DNA of 64,000 bases from Kribbella amoyensis (GTDB lineage: Bacteria; Actinomycetota; Actinomycetes; Propionibacteriales; Kribbellaceae): NCBI RefSeq assembly GCF_007828865.1, contig NZ_VIVK01000001.1, forward strand, positions 4,402,001-4,466,000, read 5' to 3'. Positions 50,281 to 60,212 of the stretch are shown in pieces; position 1 is the stretch's first letter; each line of letters starts with the position of its first letter. Below the pieces are notes generated by a model. The model saw only the letters and a program-made list of their open reading frames with translations. It ran no database searches and was not told the origin of the DNA. A program made the translations under genes and the position numbers.

Positions 50281-51270
50281 ATGGCGAACCGACCGGACCC
50301 ACGGGCTGCGATGACGATCTCGCAGCTCGCCCCGGAACGCGCGCTGCGCCGGCTCGAACTCACCGTCGTCCGGCGCCTCGAGGGGTACCTGCACGGTGAG
50401 CACCTCGGCCTGTTGCCGGGACCGGGGACCGAGCTGGCCGAGGCCCGCGAGTACCAGGTCGGCGACGACGTCCGCCGGATGGACTGGGCCGTCACCGCCC
50501 GGACCACGATGCCGCACGTCCGCGACCTGATCGCGGACCGTGAGCTGGAGACCTGGGCGCTGGTCGACCTGTCCGCGTCGATGGACTTCGGCACCACCCA
50601 GCTGGAGAAGCGGGAACTGGCCGTGGCCGCGGTCGCGACCGTCGGCTTCCTGACCCACCGGCTCGGCGACCGCTTCGGTGGACTGATGCTGCGCGACTCG
50701 GCGTTGCGCCGCTGGCCGGCCCGCTCGGGACGACTCGCGCTGTACGGGCTGTTGCGGGCGTTGCTCGCGGAGAAGGACCACGGCGAGCAGCAGGCGCGCA
50801 GCGACCTGGCCGGGGCGCTGGAGTCGATGGCGCGGACCCAGCGCAAGCGGGGACTGCGGGTGGTCGTGTCCGACTTCCTCACCCCTGAGGACGGCGAGAC
50901 CGACAGCCGGGCGGAGCCGTCCTGGGAGCGCGCGATGCGCAAGCTCACCGTCCAGCACCAGGTGCTCGCCGTCGAGATCGTCGACCCGCGCGAGCTCGAA
51001 CTGCCGAACATCGGTGTCGTCATGATCGGCGACCCGGAGACCGGCGCGATCCGCGAGCTCGACACCCGCAAGCGCCGCGTCCGCGAGGAGTACGCCGCGG
51101 CCGCGCTCGCGCAGCGGGAACGGACCAGGACCGCCCTGCGTAGGGTAGGAGCGGGACACCTGGTTCTGCGGACCGACCGTGACTGGGTGGCCGACACCGT
51201 GCGGTTCGTGCTCGCGTACCGCCGAGTCGCCCCCCGCCTGCACCAACCGCCGAAGGGAGTGGCTCGCTGA
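50281..51270 (+). CDS. DUF58 domain protein
   Basis: This 329-residue cytosolic protein has the DUF58 hallmark REYQVGDDVRRMDWAVTART (~60-79), the short VWA-like strand ALVDLSASM, and a C-terminal half with VVVSDFLTPEDGE. DUF58 proteins accompany MoxR ATPases and are thought to be substrates or adaptors. It follows moxR by 37 bases and shares the TGATG junction with the VWA gene, so the three proteins are made together. Confidence 0.9.
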   Translation: MANRPDPRAAMTISQLAPERALRRLELTVVRRLEGYLHGEHLGLLPGPGTELAEAREYQVGDDVRRMDWAVTARTTMPHVRDLIADRELETWALVDLSASMDFGTTQLEKRELAVAAVATVGFLTHRLGDRFGGLMLRDSALRRWPARSGRLALYGLLRALLAEKDHGEQQARSDLAGALESMARTQRKRGLRVVVSDFLTPEDGETDSRAEPSWERAMRKLTVQHQVLAVEIVDPRELELPNIGVVMIGDPETGAIRELDTRKRRVREEYAAAALAQRERTRTALRRVGAGHLVLRTDRDWVADTVRFVLAYRRVAPRLHQPPKGVAR

Positions 51271-52223
51271 TGGAGTTCCTGTCTCCGGCCAGACTGTGGT
51301 TCCTGCTGCTGATTCCGCTGGTCGTCGCAGCGTACGTCTACCTGCAACACCGGCGCGCGCAGTACGCCCTGCGCTTCACCAACATCGCGTTGCTGGACCG
51401 GGTCGCGCCGCGGCGTCCGCAGTGGCGGCGGCACGTGGCCGTCGTACTGGCGTTGCTGGCCGCGGCCTCCTGCATCGTGGCGTTCGCGCAGCCGAAGGAC
51501 GAGGTGAAGGTGCCGCGGGAGCGGGCCACCATCGTGGTCGCGATCGACGTGTCGCTGTCGATGATGGCGACCGACGTCGACCCGAACCGGCTCGAAGCCG
51601 CGAAGAAGTCGGCGAAGAACTTCGTCAACCAGCTGCCGTCCAAGTTCAACGTCTCGCTGGTCAGCTTCGCGGGGACGGCGTCGATCATCGTCCCGCCGAC
51701 CACCGACCGGGCCACCGTGCAGCGCTCGATCGACGGGCTGGAGCTGGCCGAGTCGACGGCGACCGGTGAGGGCATCTTCACCTCGCTGCAGGCGCTGACC
51801 CAGGTCCCGCCGGACCCGGAGCACCCGAACGACCCGGCCCCCGCCCGCATCGTGCTGCTGTCCGACGGCAAGCGGACCGTCGGGCGGACCGCGCAGGAAG
51901 GTGCGCAGGCAGCCAAGTCGAAGAACACCCCGGTGTACACGATCACCTTCGGTACCGACTCGGGCTTCATCGAGATGGACGGCATCCGCCAGCGCGTTCC
52001 CCCGGACCGCGCCGAGCTGCGCAGCGTCGCCGAGATCACCGACGGCCAGGCGTACACGGCGGAGTCCGCGGGCGAGCTGGAGGACGTCTACAAGGACATC
52101 GGCAGCTCGGTCGGCTACGACAAGGTCGACAAGGAGGTCACCTCGCGGTTCGCCGGGATCGCGATGCTGCTGACCCTGGCCGCCGCCGGAGCCTGTATCG
52201 CGCTGGCCTCCAGGTTCCCGTAG
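51270..52223 (+). CDS. VWA domain membrane protein (BatA/BatB-like)
   Basis: This 317-residue protein has two N-terminal membrane helices (RLWFLLLIPLVVAAYVYL, ~8-25, and HVAVVLALLAAASCIVAFA, ~55-73) and one at the C terminus (~295-313). The VWA domain between carries an intact metal-ion-dependent adhesion site: D93, S95 and S97 in DVSLS, a Thr in the TATGE region, and Asp in LLSDGK. It is the typical membrane partner of MoxR/DUF58. The domain faces outside if helices are counted; orientation is inferred. Confidence 0.9.
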   Translation: MEFLSPARLWFLLLIPLVVAAYVYLQHRRAQYALRFTNIALLDRVAPRRPQWRRHVAVVLALLAAASCIVAFAQPKDEVKVPRERATIVVAIDVSLSMMATDVDPNRLEAAKKSAKNFVNQLPSKFNVSLVSFAGTASIIVPPTTDRATVQRSIDGLELAESTATGEGIFTSLQALTQVPPDPEHPNDPAPARIVLLSDGKRTVGRTAQEGAQAAKSKNTPVYTITFGTDSGFIEMDGIRQRVPPDRAELRSVAEITDGQAYTAESAGELEDVYKDIGSSVGYDKVDKEVTSRFAGIAMLLTLAAAGACIALASRFP

Positions 52224-52327
52224 GACCCGGGGCCGGCGGTCCCGGGCCGGCGAACCGTTCGTCAAGCCTTCGTCACGGCTCGCCCTGGCCGGCCTGGACG
52301 GCCCGCTGACCGTGGGAGGCTTGGTGG

Positions 52328-55090
52328 ATGAGGTTCCTGGTGCTGGGCCCGGTGCGGATCCTGGCTCGTGCCGGGGAGCCGGTCGGCTCGTCGATCCAGC
52401 GCCAGCTGGTCAGCCTGTTGCTGTCCCGCGCGGGCCGTCCGGTCCCCGCCGAGGTCCTCGCCGACGAGCTGTGGCCGGGTGAGGGTGCCCCGCTGCCGCG
52501 GCTGCAGACCCAGGTCCACCGGCTGCGCAAGGTCCTGGACGACCCCGAGCGGATCGAGCACGAGCAGGGCACGTACCGGCTGCGGCCCCGCCCCGGTGAG
52601 CACGACGCCGAGCGGTTCGAGCGACTCCACGGGGACGGGCTGCAGGCGCTCGCGGCCAACGACCCACAGACCGCCCGGGACCTGCTCCGCGAAGCCGTCG
52701 AGCTCTGGCGCGGACCGGCGTACGCGGACGTCGACCTGCCGTCGGTCCGGGCCGAGGCGGCTCGGCTGGACGAGCTGCGGGTGGACACCCTCGAGGCGAT
52801 GTACGACGCCGAGCTGGCGACCGGGAGTACGCCGACGGCCGAGCTGAAGCGGCTCACCGAGGAGCACCCGCTGCGGGAACGGTTCGCCGCCCAGCTGATG
52901 ATCACCCTGCACCAGGGGGACCGCCAGGCCGAGGCGCTCGCCGTCTACCAGCAGACCCGGGACCGGCTCGTCGCGGAACTGGGCGTCGAACCAGGCCGTG
53001 AGCTGCGCCGGATCCAGTCCAGCATCCTGGCCGAGGAGCCGCCGGTGCTGGGCGTCCAGCCGGTCGTCGTACCGCAGCAGGTGCCGCCCGGTGTGGAGCG
53101 CCTGTACGGGCGGGACGCCGAGCTGGCCGTGCTCGACGAGGCGCTCGCCCCGGCCCCGAAGGACTCCACCGAGCCCGGCGTCGTGATCGTCACCGGCCCG
53201 GCCGGCGTCGGGAAGACAACCCTGGCCCTGCACTGGGCCCACCTGGTCCGGGACCGCTTCCCCGACGGCCGGCTGTACGTCGACCTGCACGGGTACTCGG
53301 CGGGGGAGCCCAGCGAGCCGGCGACGGTGATCGGCCGGCTGCTCCGCGACCTGGGTGTGCCGGACCAGCGGATCCCGGCCACGGCCGACGAGCGGTCGGC
53401 GCTGCTCCGGAGCCTGACCGCTCGACGCCGGATGCTGATCGTGCTCGACAACGTCCGGGACACCGCGCAGGTGAAGACCCTGCTGCCCGGTCCTGGTCCG
53501 GTCGTCGTGATCACGGGACGGACGCGGCTGACCGGACTCGCGGCCCGGCATCGCGTCCACCGGTTGGAGTTGGCCGAGTTGGACGAGTCCTCCGCCGTCG
53601 CCCTCCTCGGACGACGTCTCCCGGCGAACGGGACGGTCCAGGGTGGGACCGAGGCCCTCACCGAGATCGCGGCGATCTGCGGAAGGTTGCCCTTGGCCCT
53701 CACCTTGGCCGCGGAGAAGGTCGAGCGCGGGCCGGACCACCTGGCCGGCCTGCTCGACGACCTGCGCGACGAACGGGGCCGGCTCGACGAGCTCGCGCCG
53801 CCCGACGATCCCGACGCGGACGTCCGGGTGGTGCTGTCCTGGTCGTACCGGGCGCTCCCCAAGGACGCCTGGCCGAGCCGCTTGTTCCCTTTGCTGGCGC
53901 TCTGCCCGGACTCCGTGTTCCGGGTACCGGCGGTGGCGGCGCTCGGCGCTGTGTCCGAGCGGGAGGCACGGCTCGCCCTGGACACGCTCTGCTCGGTGAA
54001 CCTGCTCCGGAGCCCCGAGCCGCGGACGTACCAGGTGCACGACCTGGTCCGGCTCTACGCGGCCGAGTTGCTCACCGAGCTCGGCCCGAACGAGCGGGCG
54101 GCCGCGTCCGACCGGCTCGGCGACTGGTACGCGCGGTCGGCCGAGAACGCGCGGCGTGCCATCCAGCCGTTCAACCCGGTCCTGAGTGATCGTTCCGGGG
54201 TCCCCGGAGTGGTGGCGACGGAGTTCGGTGATCTCGATGCCGCGCTCGGCTGGTTCGACCAGGAGCGCGAGAGCCTCGGCCGGCTGCTCCCGCGGTTGGT
54301 GGCTGACGGCAACGATCAGGCGGTGGTCCAGCTTGCGGTCGCCACCGCGGTCCATCTCAACCGCCGGTCCTCGCCGGCCGAGGCGGTGCAGGTACTGACC
54401 CTGGCCGCGGCGGCCGCCGAACGGCTCGGCGATCGCGCCGCGGAGGCGAGCATCGCGAACCGGCTGGGGAACAGCCAGAGCCGGGCCGCCGACTATCCGG
54501 GCGCCATCCGTTCGCTGGAGCGGGCGGTCCGGCTCTTCGCCGGGCTGGAGGACCGGTTCCGGGAAGCGATTGCCGAGGGCAACTTGGGTCTGGTGCTCCG
54601 GCTGATGGGCGATCCGGAGGCCGCGGCCACGCATCAGGCCCGCTCGCTGGAACTGCACGAGGTCAGCGGGACGGCGAACGACCAGGCCGTCACGCTGAAC
54701 AACCTGGCGATGGCCTACCTGGATCTCGGCCGGACCGACGAGGCGGTGACCGCGGCGCGGCGTGCGGTCGAGATCCACGCGGAGGCAGGGGATCGGGACT
54801 TCGAGGGGTACGCCGCCGACACCCTGGCCACCGCGTACGCCGCCCGCGGTGAGTACGACGACGCGTTGCGCTGGTTCGAGCGCTCGCTCGAGATCGCGCG
54901 GGACAGCGGCGACCGGTGGATCGAGGCCGACAGCCTGCGCAATCTCGGCCTCGTCCTGCGCGACGCGGGCCGGGCGGCCGAGGCGAGGACGGTGCTCGCC
55001 CGCGCGCTCTGGCTGCTCGACGACCTGGACGCCCCGGACAATGCGAAACTCAGCCGGTCCGAAATCACCCAGGTGCTGCGAACACTCTGA
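52328..55090 (+). CDS. AfsR/SARP-type regulator (BTAD, NB-ARC, TPR)
   Basis: This 920-residue regulator has an OmpR-like winged helix at the N terminus (~5-90, MRFLVLGPVRI onward) and a bacterial transcriptional activation domain (~95-240, ending TRDRLVAELGVEPGRELRRI). An NB-ARC STAND ATPase module (~260-560) has Walker A GPAGVGKTT (290-298) and MLIVLDNVRD as Walker B. TPR repeats run from ~650 to 890 (LAMAYLDLGRTDEAVTAARRAVE). AfsR-type proteins are ATP-dependent activators of secondary metabolism or stress regulons. Targets are unknown; the fatty-acid locus is the closest metabolic cluster. ATG follows GGGAGG. Confidence 0.93.
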   Translation: MRFLVLGPVRILARAGEPVGSSIQRQLVSLLLSRAGRPVPAEVLADELWPGEGAPLPRLQTQVHRLRKVLDDPERIEHEQGTYRLRPRPGEHDAERFERLHGDGLQALAANDPQTARDLLREAVELWRGPAYADVDLPSVRAEAARLDELRVDTLEAMYDAELATGSTPTAELKRLTEEHPLRERFAAQLMITLHQGDRQAEALAVYQQTRDRLVAELGVEPGRELRRIQSSILAEEPPVLGVQPVVVPQQVPPGVERLYGRDAELAVLDEALAPAPKDSTEPGVVIVTGPAGVGKTTLALHWAHLVRDRFPDGRLYVDLHGYSAGEPSEPATVIGRLLRDLGVPDQRIPATADERSALLRSLTARRRMLIVLDNVRDTAQVKTLLPGPGPVVVITGRTRLTGLAARHRVHRLELAELDESSAVALLGRRLPANGTVQGGTEALTEIAAICGRLPLALTLAAEKVERGPDHLAGLLDDLRDERGRLDELAPPDDPDADVRVVLSWSYRALPKDAWPSRLFPLLALCPDSVFRVPAVAALGAVSEREARLALDTLCSVNLLRSPEPRTYQVHDLVRLYAAELLTELGPNERAAASDRLGDWYARSAENARRAIQPFNPVLSDRSGVPGVVATEFGDLDAALGWFDQERESLGRLLPRLVADGNDQAVVQLAVATAVHLNRRSSPAEAVQVLTLAAAAAERLGDRAAEASIANRLGNSQSRAADYPGAIRSLERAVRLFAGLEDRFREAIAEGNLGLVLRLMGDPEAAATHQARSLELHEVSGTANDQAVTLNNLAMAYLDLGRTDEAVTAARRAVEIHAEAGDRDFEGYAADTLATAYAARGEYDDALRWFERSLEIARDSGDRWIEADSLRNLGLVLRDAGRAAEARTVLARALWLLDDLDAPDNAKLSRSEITQVLRTL

Positions 55091-55120
55091 TCGGCGAGCC
55101 GCGACACGACGGTGATGTAG

Positions 55121-55147
55121 TTGACACGGCCAAGTTGCTGGTATCCG
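55121..55147 (+). promoter_or_regulatory. Possible promoter of the DUF3145 gene
   Basis: A perfect -35 TTGACA lies at 55121-55126, but the nearest -10-like sequence TATCCG (55142-55147) is only 15 bases away and matches poorly. Confidence 0.3.
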
Positions 55148-55243
55148 TGGGGTCTGTGGTGCAGTATGTACTAGCTGTCCGGGATTTTCAGACACCTGTT
55201 CGAGAACGCTGGGGAAGGCGCCCCTCGAGCACAGGAGGTCCCG

Positions 55244-55741
55244 GTGGCGACGACTCGTGGCGTGTTGTACGTCCACACCGTGCCGTCCGCGTTGTGCCCG
55301 CATGTCGAGTGGGCCGCGGGCGGCGTTCTCGGCGTGCCCGTGAAGCTGGACTGGACGCCGCAGCCCGCGGCCCAGGGGACGTACCGGGCCGAGCTGTCGT
55401 GGCAGGCGGAGACCGGCACGGCGGCCAAACTGGCGTCCGCGTTGCGCGGCTGGCAGAAGCTGCGGTTCGAGGTCACCGAGGAGCCGAGCAACGGGGTCGA
55501 GGGCGAGCGGTACTCGTTCACGCCGACGCTCGGCGTCTTCCACGCGACCATCGGCGTGCACGGCGACATCATGGTGCCCGAGGACCGGTTGAAGGCCGCG
55601 ATGCTGAAGGCGGCCGGCGGCGAGGCGGACCTGACCGAGGAGGTGGAGCGGTTGCTCGGCCGGCCGTGGGACGACGAGCTCGAACCGTTTCGGTACGCCG
55701 GTGACGGTGCTCCGGTCCGCTGGCTCCACCAGGTGGTCTGA
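55244..55741 (+). CDS. DUF3145 family protein
   Basis: This 165-residue cytosolic protein belongs to the actinobacteria-specific family DUF3145 (opening RGVLYVHTVPSALCPHVEWA, later LRFEVTEEPS and RWLHQVV at the end). Its function is unknown, but in Streptomyces coelicolor the same gene family sits beside the fab cluster, and here it converges on accD-fabF-acpP-fabH-fabD, so a link to lipid synthesis is likely by conservation of order. GTG at 55244 follows AGGAGGT. Confidence 0.9.
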   Translation: MATTRGVLYVHTVPSALCPHVEWAAGGVLGVPVKLDWTPQPAAQGTYRAELSWQAETGTAAKLASALRGWQKLRFEVTEEPSNGVEGERYSFTPTLGVFHATIGVHGDIMVPEDRLKAAMLKAAGGEADLTEEVERLLGRPWDDELEPFRYAGDGAPVRWLHQVV

Positions 55742-55912
55742 CCGCGAACCTGAGAACTTCTGAAGAAAGCGCCGTCCTCCGCAGACAGGAGCGAACTTTT
55801 CCACCAGGCTGTGAGTCAGACTTCCCGCCAAGGGTGAGGAGCCGTGGCCGCTGGGCCACCGGGTGTCGGGACACCCCCGGTTGTCGTGAACAACAGCGGC
55901 CGCACCACGTGA

Positions 55913-55946
55913 GAAGGGCGCGAACCCCAACGGGTTCGCGCCCTTC
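55913..55946. terminator. Perfect 15-bp bidirectional terminator
   Basis: GAAGGGCGCGAACCC (55913-55927) and GGGTTCGCGCCCTTC (55932-55946) pair perfectly around the loop CAAC, between DUF3145 and the convergent accD. Smaller hairpins lie just before it (GGGTGTC/GACACCC at 55861-55876 and GTTGT/ACAAC). Confidence 0.85.
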
Positions 55947-55964
55947 CGCTGTTTCAGGCCTGCT

Positions 55965-57398
55965 TCAGAGCGGGATGTTGCCGTGCCGCCCGCGGACGCG
56001 GCCGCCCGCCTCGGCGGCCGCGATCGCCGCGGCCAGCTTGGACCGGGTCAGCCCCGGCTCGACCACCTCGTCGACGACCCCGATCTGGCGGGCCCGCTCG
56101 ATCCCGCCGGCGATCTTCTCGTGTTCGGCGGCCAGCTCCGCCTCCACCTTGGGACGCAGCTCCGGCTCCACCTCGGCCAGCTTGCGCCGATGCAGGATCC
56201 GGACCGCGGCGATCGCTCCCATCACCGCCACCTCGGCCCGCGGCCAGGCGAACACCCGGGTCGCACCGAGCGACCGCGCGTTCATCGCGATGTACGCCCC
56301 GCCGTACGTCTTCCGCGTCACCAGCGTGACCCGCGGGACGACCGACTCCGCGAACGCGTGCAGCAGCTTGGCGCCGCGCCGGACCACGCCGTCCCACTCC
56401 TGACCGACGCCGGGCAGGTACCCGGGGACGTCGACCAGCACGACCAGCGGGACACCGAACGCGTCGCACATCCGGACGAACCGGGACGCCTTCTCGGCCG
56501 ACAACGCGTCCAGGCAGCCGCCGAGGCGGAGCGGGTTGTTCGCGATCACACCGACCGTCCGTCCGCCGAGGCGGCCGAGCGTGGTGACGATGTTCGGGGC
56601 CCAGCGCTGATGGAGCTCGACGCCGGTTCCGTCGTCGAGGACCCCGCCGACCAACGGGTGGACGTCGTACGCGCGCTTGGCCGACTCGGGCAGTAATCCG
56701 GACAGGTCGGTGTCGGGGACGTCGGCGGCCACCTCGCCCTGATTCGCGAACAGGTCCGCGAGCCGCCGCGCCTGCTCGATCGCGGCCGCCTCGGTGTCGG
56801 TGGTGATGTGGACGACGCCGGACCGCCGGCCGTGCGGCTCGGGTCCGCCGAGGCGGAGCATGTCCACGTCCTCGCCGGTGACCGAGCGGACCACATCCGG
56901 CCCGGTGACGAAGATGCGGCCCTCGGGCCCGAGCACGACCACGTCGGTCAGCGCCGGCCCGTACGCCGCGCCGCCGGCCGCCGGGCCGAGGACCACGGAG
57001 ATCTGCGGGATCTTGCCGGAGGCCTGGGTCATCGCGTAGAAGATCCGGCCGACCGCGTGCAGGCTGAGCACGCCCTCGGCCAGCCGGGCCCCACCGGAGT
57101 GCCAGAGCCCGATGATCGGCAGTTCCTCGGCGCGGGCGACCTCGTACGCACGGACCACGACCTCGCAGCCCTGGTCGCCCATCGCGCCGCCCATCACGGT
57201 CGCGTCGGAGCAGAACGCGACCACGGGCGCGCCCGCCACGGTCCCGCGGGCCGCGAGCATGCCGGAGAGGTCGTCGGGCGTGATCAGCTCGAGGCTGCCC
57301 GGGTCGAAGAGTGCGGTGAGCCGGGTGACCGGATGCCGTGGATCCTGCTCCCGCGGGACCTTCTGCGGTCTGGCCGGCGCTTGCGGGGCGGTCGTCAT
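55965..57398 (-). CDS. Acyl-CoA carboxylase beta (carboxyltransferase) subunit, AccD6-like
   Basis: This 477-residue carboxyltransferase has two crotonase-like halves. The N-terminal half includes GAPVVAFCSDATVMGGAMG and GLWHSGGARLAEG; the C-terminal half includes VDVPGYLPGVGQEW and RKTYGGAYIAMNARSLGA. It transfers CO2 from carboxybiotin on an alpha subunit (not in the window) to acetyl-CoA or propionyl-CoA, supplying malonyl-CoA. It is last in the fab operon; mycobacteria have accD6 in the equivalent place. The ATG at 57398 follows GGGAGG; an in-frame upstream start at 57455 lacks one. Confidence 0.9.
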   Translation of the reverse strand: MTTAPQAPARPQKVPREQDPRHPVTRLTALFDPGSLELITPDDLSGMLAARGTVAGAPVVAFCSDATVMGGAMGDQGCEVVVRAYEVARAEELPIIGLWHSGGARLAEGVLSLHAVGRIFYAMTQASGKIPQISVVLGPAAGGAAYGPALTDVVVLGPEGRIFVTGPDVVRSVTGEDVDMLRLGGPEPHGRRSGVVHITTDTEAAAIEQARRLADLFANQGEVAADVPDTDLSGLLPESAKRAYDVHPLVGGVLDDGTGVELHQRWAPNIVTTLGRLGGRTVGVIANNPLRLGGCLDALSAEKASRFVRMCDAFGVPLVVLVDVPGYLPGVGQEWDGVVRRGAKLLHAFAESVVPRVTLVTRKTYGGAYIAMNARSLGATRVFAWPRAEVAVMGAIAAVRILHRRKLAEVEPELRPKVEAELAAEHEKIAGGIERARQIGVVDEVVEPGLTRSKLAAAIAAAEAGGRVRGRHGNIPL

Positions 57399-57488
57399 GG
57401 GTCCTCCCGGTTCACAGGGGCTGTCGGGACGACCGGCCATGGTTCGGCCGGCCATCCCGCCGTACGCGTCGGACCGCCTGGTCCAGGG

Positions 57489-58724
57489 TCAGACCGACTT
57501 GAAGGCCAGGGCGGCGTTGTGTCCGCCGAAGCCGAAGGAGTTGTTCAGCGCCGCGATGTCCCCGTCGGCCAGCTTGCGCTGCTCGGTCGCGACGTCGAGC
57601 TCGATCTGGTCGTCGAGCTTGTCCACGTTGATGGTCGGCGGCGACACCCGGTGGTGGATCGCCAGCACGGTGGCCAGCGACTCGACCGCGCCGGCCGCGC
57701 CGAGCAGGTGACCGATCATCGACTTCGGCGCGGTCGCGATCGCGTGGTCGGCGTCCTGGCCGAGGGCCTGCCGGATCGCCAGCGACTCGGCGATGTCGCC
57801 CTGCGGCGTCGAGGTCGCGTGCGCGTTGATGTGGAAGATGTCGGCCGGGGTCAGGTCGCCCTCGCGCAGCGCCCGCTCCATCGCCCGGCGCGCGCCGGAT
57901 CCGGTCGGGTCGGGCTGGGCGATGTCGTGTCCGTCGGCGGAGATCCCCGCACCGGCCAGCTCGGCGTAGATCTTCGCGCCACGGGCCTTGGCGTGCTCGT
58001 ACGACTCGAGCACCAGGACACCCGCGCCCTCACCGAGCAGGAAGCCGTCCCGGTCCACGTCCCACGGCCGGGACGCGCGCTCGGGCTCGTCGTTGCGCTT
58101 GCTCAGGGCCATCATCTGGCCGAACGCGGCCAGCGGCAGCGGGTGGATCGAGCCTTCGGTGCCGCCGGCCAGGACGACGTCCGCACGGCCGAGCCGGATC
58201 TGGTCCAGCGCCAGCGCGATCGCCTCGTTGCCGGAGGCACACGCCGAGACGGGGGTGTGTACCCCGGCCTTGGCGCCGAACTCCAGGCTCACGTACGCCG
58301 CCGCCGAGTTCGGCATCAGCATCGGGATCGCCAGCGGCGAGACCCGCCGCGGGTTCGACTTCAGCGCGTCGTAGTTGGCCAGCGTGGTGTGCAGGCCACC
58401 AATGCCGGAGGCAACGGCCACGCCGAGCCGCTCGCGCTCCAGGTCGGCGTCGGCCAGACCGGCGTCGGCCCACGCCTCCCGCGCGGCGACGACGGCGAAC
58501 TGCGCGTTCCGGTCGAGCCGGCGCGCCTTCACCCGCTCGATCACCTCGGTGGGCTCGACCGCGGCGGGCGCGGCGATCTGCACCGGTAGGTTCTCCACCC
58601 ATTCCTGGGTCAGCCGCTTCGCCCCGGACCGGCCGGCCAGCAGTCCTTCCCAGGTGCTGGACACGTCGCCCCCGAGGGGGGTGGTGGCTCCGAGCCCGGT
58701 GACGACGACTCGGGTCTTCGACAT
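57489..58724 (-). CDS. fabF: Beta-ketoacyl-ACP synthase II
   Basis: This 411-residue elongating condensing enzyme has the Cys-His-His triad: C162 in SACASG, H302 in NAHATSTPQGD and H339 in KSMIGHLLGAAGA. The C-terminal NNSFGFGGHNA is also typical. It extends acyl-ACP with malonyl-ACP in the type II fatty acid synthase. It is transcribed after acpP with a 166-base gap (58725-58890) that shows no clear promoter or gene, and before accD with a 90-base gap. Confidence 0.95.
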   Translation of the reverse strand: MSKTRVVVTGLGATTPLGGDVSSTWEGLLAGRSGAKRLTQEWVENLPVQIAAPAAVEPTEVIERVKARRLDRNAQFAVVAAREAWADAGLADADLERERLGVAVASGIGGLHTTLANYDALKSNPRRVSPLAIPMLMPNSAAAYVSLEFGAKAGVHTPVSACASGNEAIALALDQIRLGRADVVLAGGTEGSIHPLPLAAFGQMMALSKRNDEPERASRPWDVDRDGFLLGEGAGVLVLESYEHAKARGAKIYAELAGAGISADGHDIAQPDPTGSGARRAMERALREGDLTPADIFHINAHATSTPQGDIAESLAIRQALGQDADHAIATAPKSMIGHLLGAAGAVESLATVLAIHHRVSPPTINVDKLDDQIELDVATEQRKLADGDIAALNNSFGFGGHNAALAFKSV

Positions 58725-58890
58725 GGTTACCTCATCCTTCGGCGAGAGAGCTGGTGGGTGAACGAGGGGTGGGTGGCGGACCGGGCCGCCGTCCGGGAGA
58801 ACGGGCCCGGAGCCCGGCCGGCGCGGTCGCCCACCGGGCGGATGGTCCGCCCGATGAGCTCCCCGGCTGCCAGCACGATCGAGGGTTCGA

Positions 58891-59139
58891 TCAGCCGTTC
58901 TGGGCGCGCTCGATGAACGCCACCGCGTCGCCGACGGTCTTCAGGTTCTTCACCTCGTCGTCGGGGATCTTCACGCTGAACTTCTCCTCGGCCGCGACCA
59001 CGACCTCCACCATGGAGAGCGAGTCGACGTCGAGGTCGTCGGTGAAGGACTTGTCCAGCTGGACGTCCTCGACCGGGATGCCCGCGATCTCGTTGACGAT
59101 CTCGGCGAGGCTGGAGCGAATCTCTTCGGTGCTGGCCAT
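58891..59139 (-). CDS. acpP: Acyl carrier protein
   Basis: This 82-residue acidic ACP has the phosphopantetheine attachment serine S40 in the DVDSLSMVEVV motif and helix II/III residues expected for a fatty-acid ACP. It carries growing acyl chains among FabD, FabH and FabF. It lies between fabH and fabF, the standard streptomycete order. The ATG is preceded by a run containing GGGAA. Confidence 0.96.
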   Translation of the reverse strand: MASTEEIRSSLAEIVNEIAGIPVEDVQLDKSFTDDLDVDSLSMVEVVVAAEEKFSVKIPDDEVKNLKTVGDAVAFIERAQNG

Positions 59140-59211
59140 CTGTTCGATTCCCTTTCGGATTTCTTTCCTTGGATTCCGGACCCGGCTGGGCCGGTCCCGG
59201 ACAGCTGGAGG

Positions 59212-60210
59212 TTACGGCAGCCGGATCACCTGGGCGGCGTACACCAGCCCGGCGCCGAAGCCGATGATGAGGGCGAGGTCGCCGCTCTTGGCCTCACCGT
59301 TCTCCCGCATCGCGCTGATCGCGAGCGGGATCGACGCGGCCGAGGTGTTGCCCTGCCGCTCGATGTCGCGGGCCACCTTGATGTGGGCGGGCAGCTTGAG
59401 CGCGCGGTGCATCGCGTCGGTGATCCGCATGTTCGCCTGGTGCGGGACGAACAGGTCCAGGTCGTCCGCGCTGACGCCGGCGACGTCGAGGGCCTGCTGG
59501 GCCGCCTTGGCCATCTCGAACGCCGCCCACCGGAAGACCGGGTTGCCGTCCATCCGCAAATGCGGCCAGTTGTAGCTGCCGGCCGCCTCCTGCCAGGACT
59601 CCTTCTGGCTGATCAGCTCGTGCTGGCTGCCGTCGGAGCCCCACACCACCGGGCCGATGCCCTGCTCCTCGGCCGGACCGACGACGGCCGCGCCCGCACC
59701 GTCGGCGAAGATGAACGCCGTACTGCGGTCGGTCCGGTCGGTGAGGTCGCTGAGCCGCTCCACGCCGATGGCGAGCACGTACTTGGCGCTGCCGCCCCGG
59801 ACCAGGTCGCTGGCCAGCGCGACGCCGTAGCAGAACCCGGCGCAAGCGGCCGAGATGTCGAACGCGGCCGCCGTCGGCGCCCCGATCTCGGTGGCGATCC
59901 GGGTCGCGATCGCCGGGGTCTGGTACAGGTGCGTGACGGTGGCGACGACGACGCAGCCGATCTGGGCCGGGTCGATCCCGGAGTCGGCCAGCGCGGACTT
60001 CGCCGCCTCGACCGACATCATCAGGACGGTCTCGTCGGCCTCGGCCCAGCGGCGTTCGCGGATCCCGGACCTGGTCCGGATCCACTCGTCGCTGGACTCG
60101 ATGTGCTCGAGGATCTCCGCGTTCGGTACCACCCGGCGCGGCCGGTACGACCCGAGGCCGAGGACCGCGGTGTGGGTGGAGCCGGTGGCGGTGGTGATGG
60201 TGCCGGTCAT
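59212..60210 (-). CDS. fabH: Beta-ketoacyl-ACP synthase III
   Basis: This 332-residue initiating condensing enzyme has the Cys-His-Asn triad C123 (AACAGF), H257 (VPHQAN) and N288 (GNTSAAS). It joins acyl-CoA starters, often branched in actinobacteria, to malonyl-ACP. It begins 2 bases after the fabD stop, so the genes are co-transcribed and probably coupled. Confidence 0.95.
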   Translation of the reverse strand: MTGTITTATGSTHTAVLGLGSYRPRRVVPNAEILEHIESSDEWIRTRSGIRERRWAEADETVLMMSVEAAKSALADSGIDPAQIGCVVVATVTHLYQTPAIATRIATEIGAPTAAAFDISAACAGFCYGVALASDLVRGGSAKYVLAIGVERLSDLTDRTDRSTAFIFADGAGAAVVGPAEEQGIGPVVWGSDGSQHELISQKESWQEAAGSYNWPHLRMDGNPVFRWAAFEMAKAAQQALDVAGVSADDLDLFVPHQANMRITDAMHRALKLPAHIKVARDIERQGNTSAASIPLAISAMRENGEAKSGDLALIIGFGAGLVYAAQVIRLP

Positions 60211-60212
60211 GT

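Noticed and set aside
52262..55930. A 1,222-codon open frame on the minus strand, opposite the AfsR-like gene
   Set aside because: It lies opposite a well-supported regulator, its protein is Arg/Gln/Val-rich without domains, and such frames are expected from GC-biased codons.
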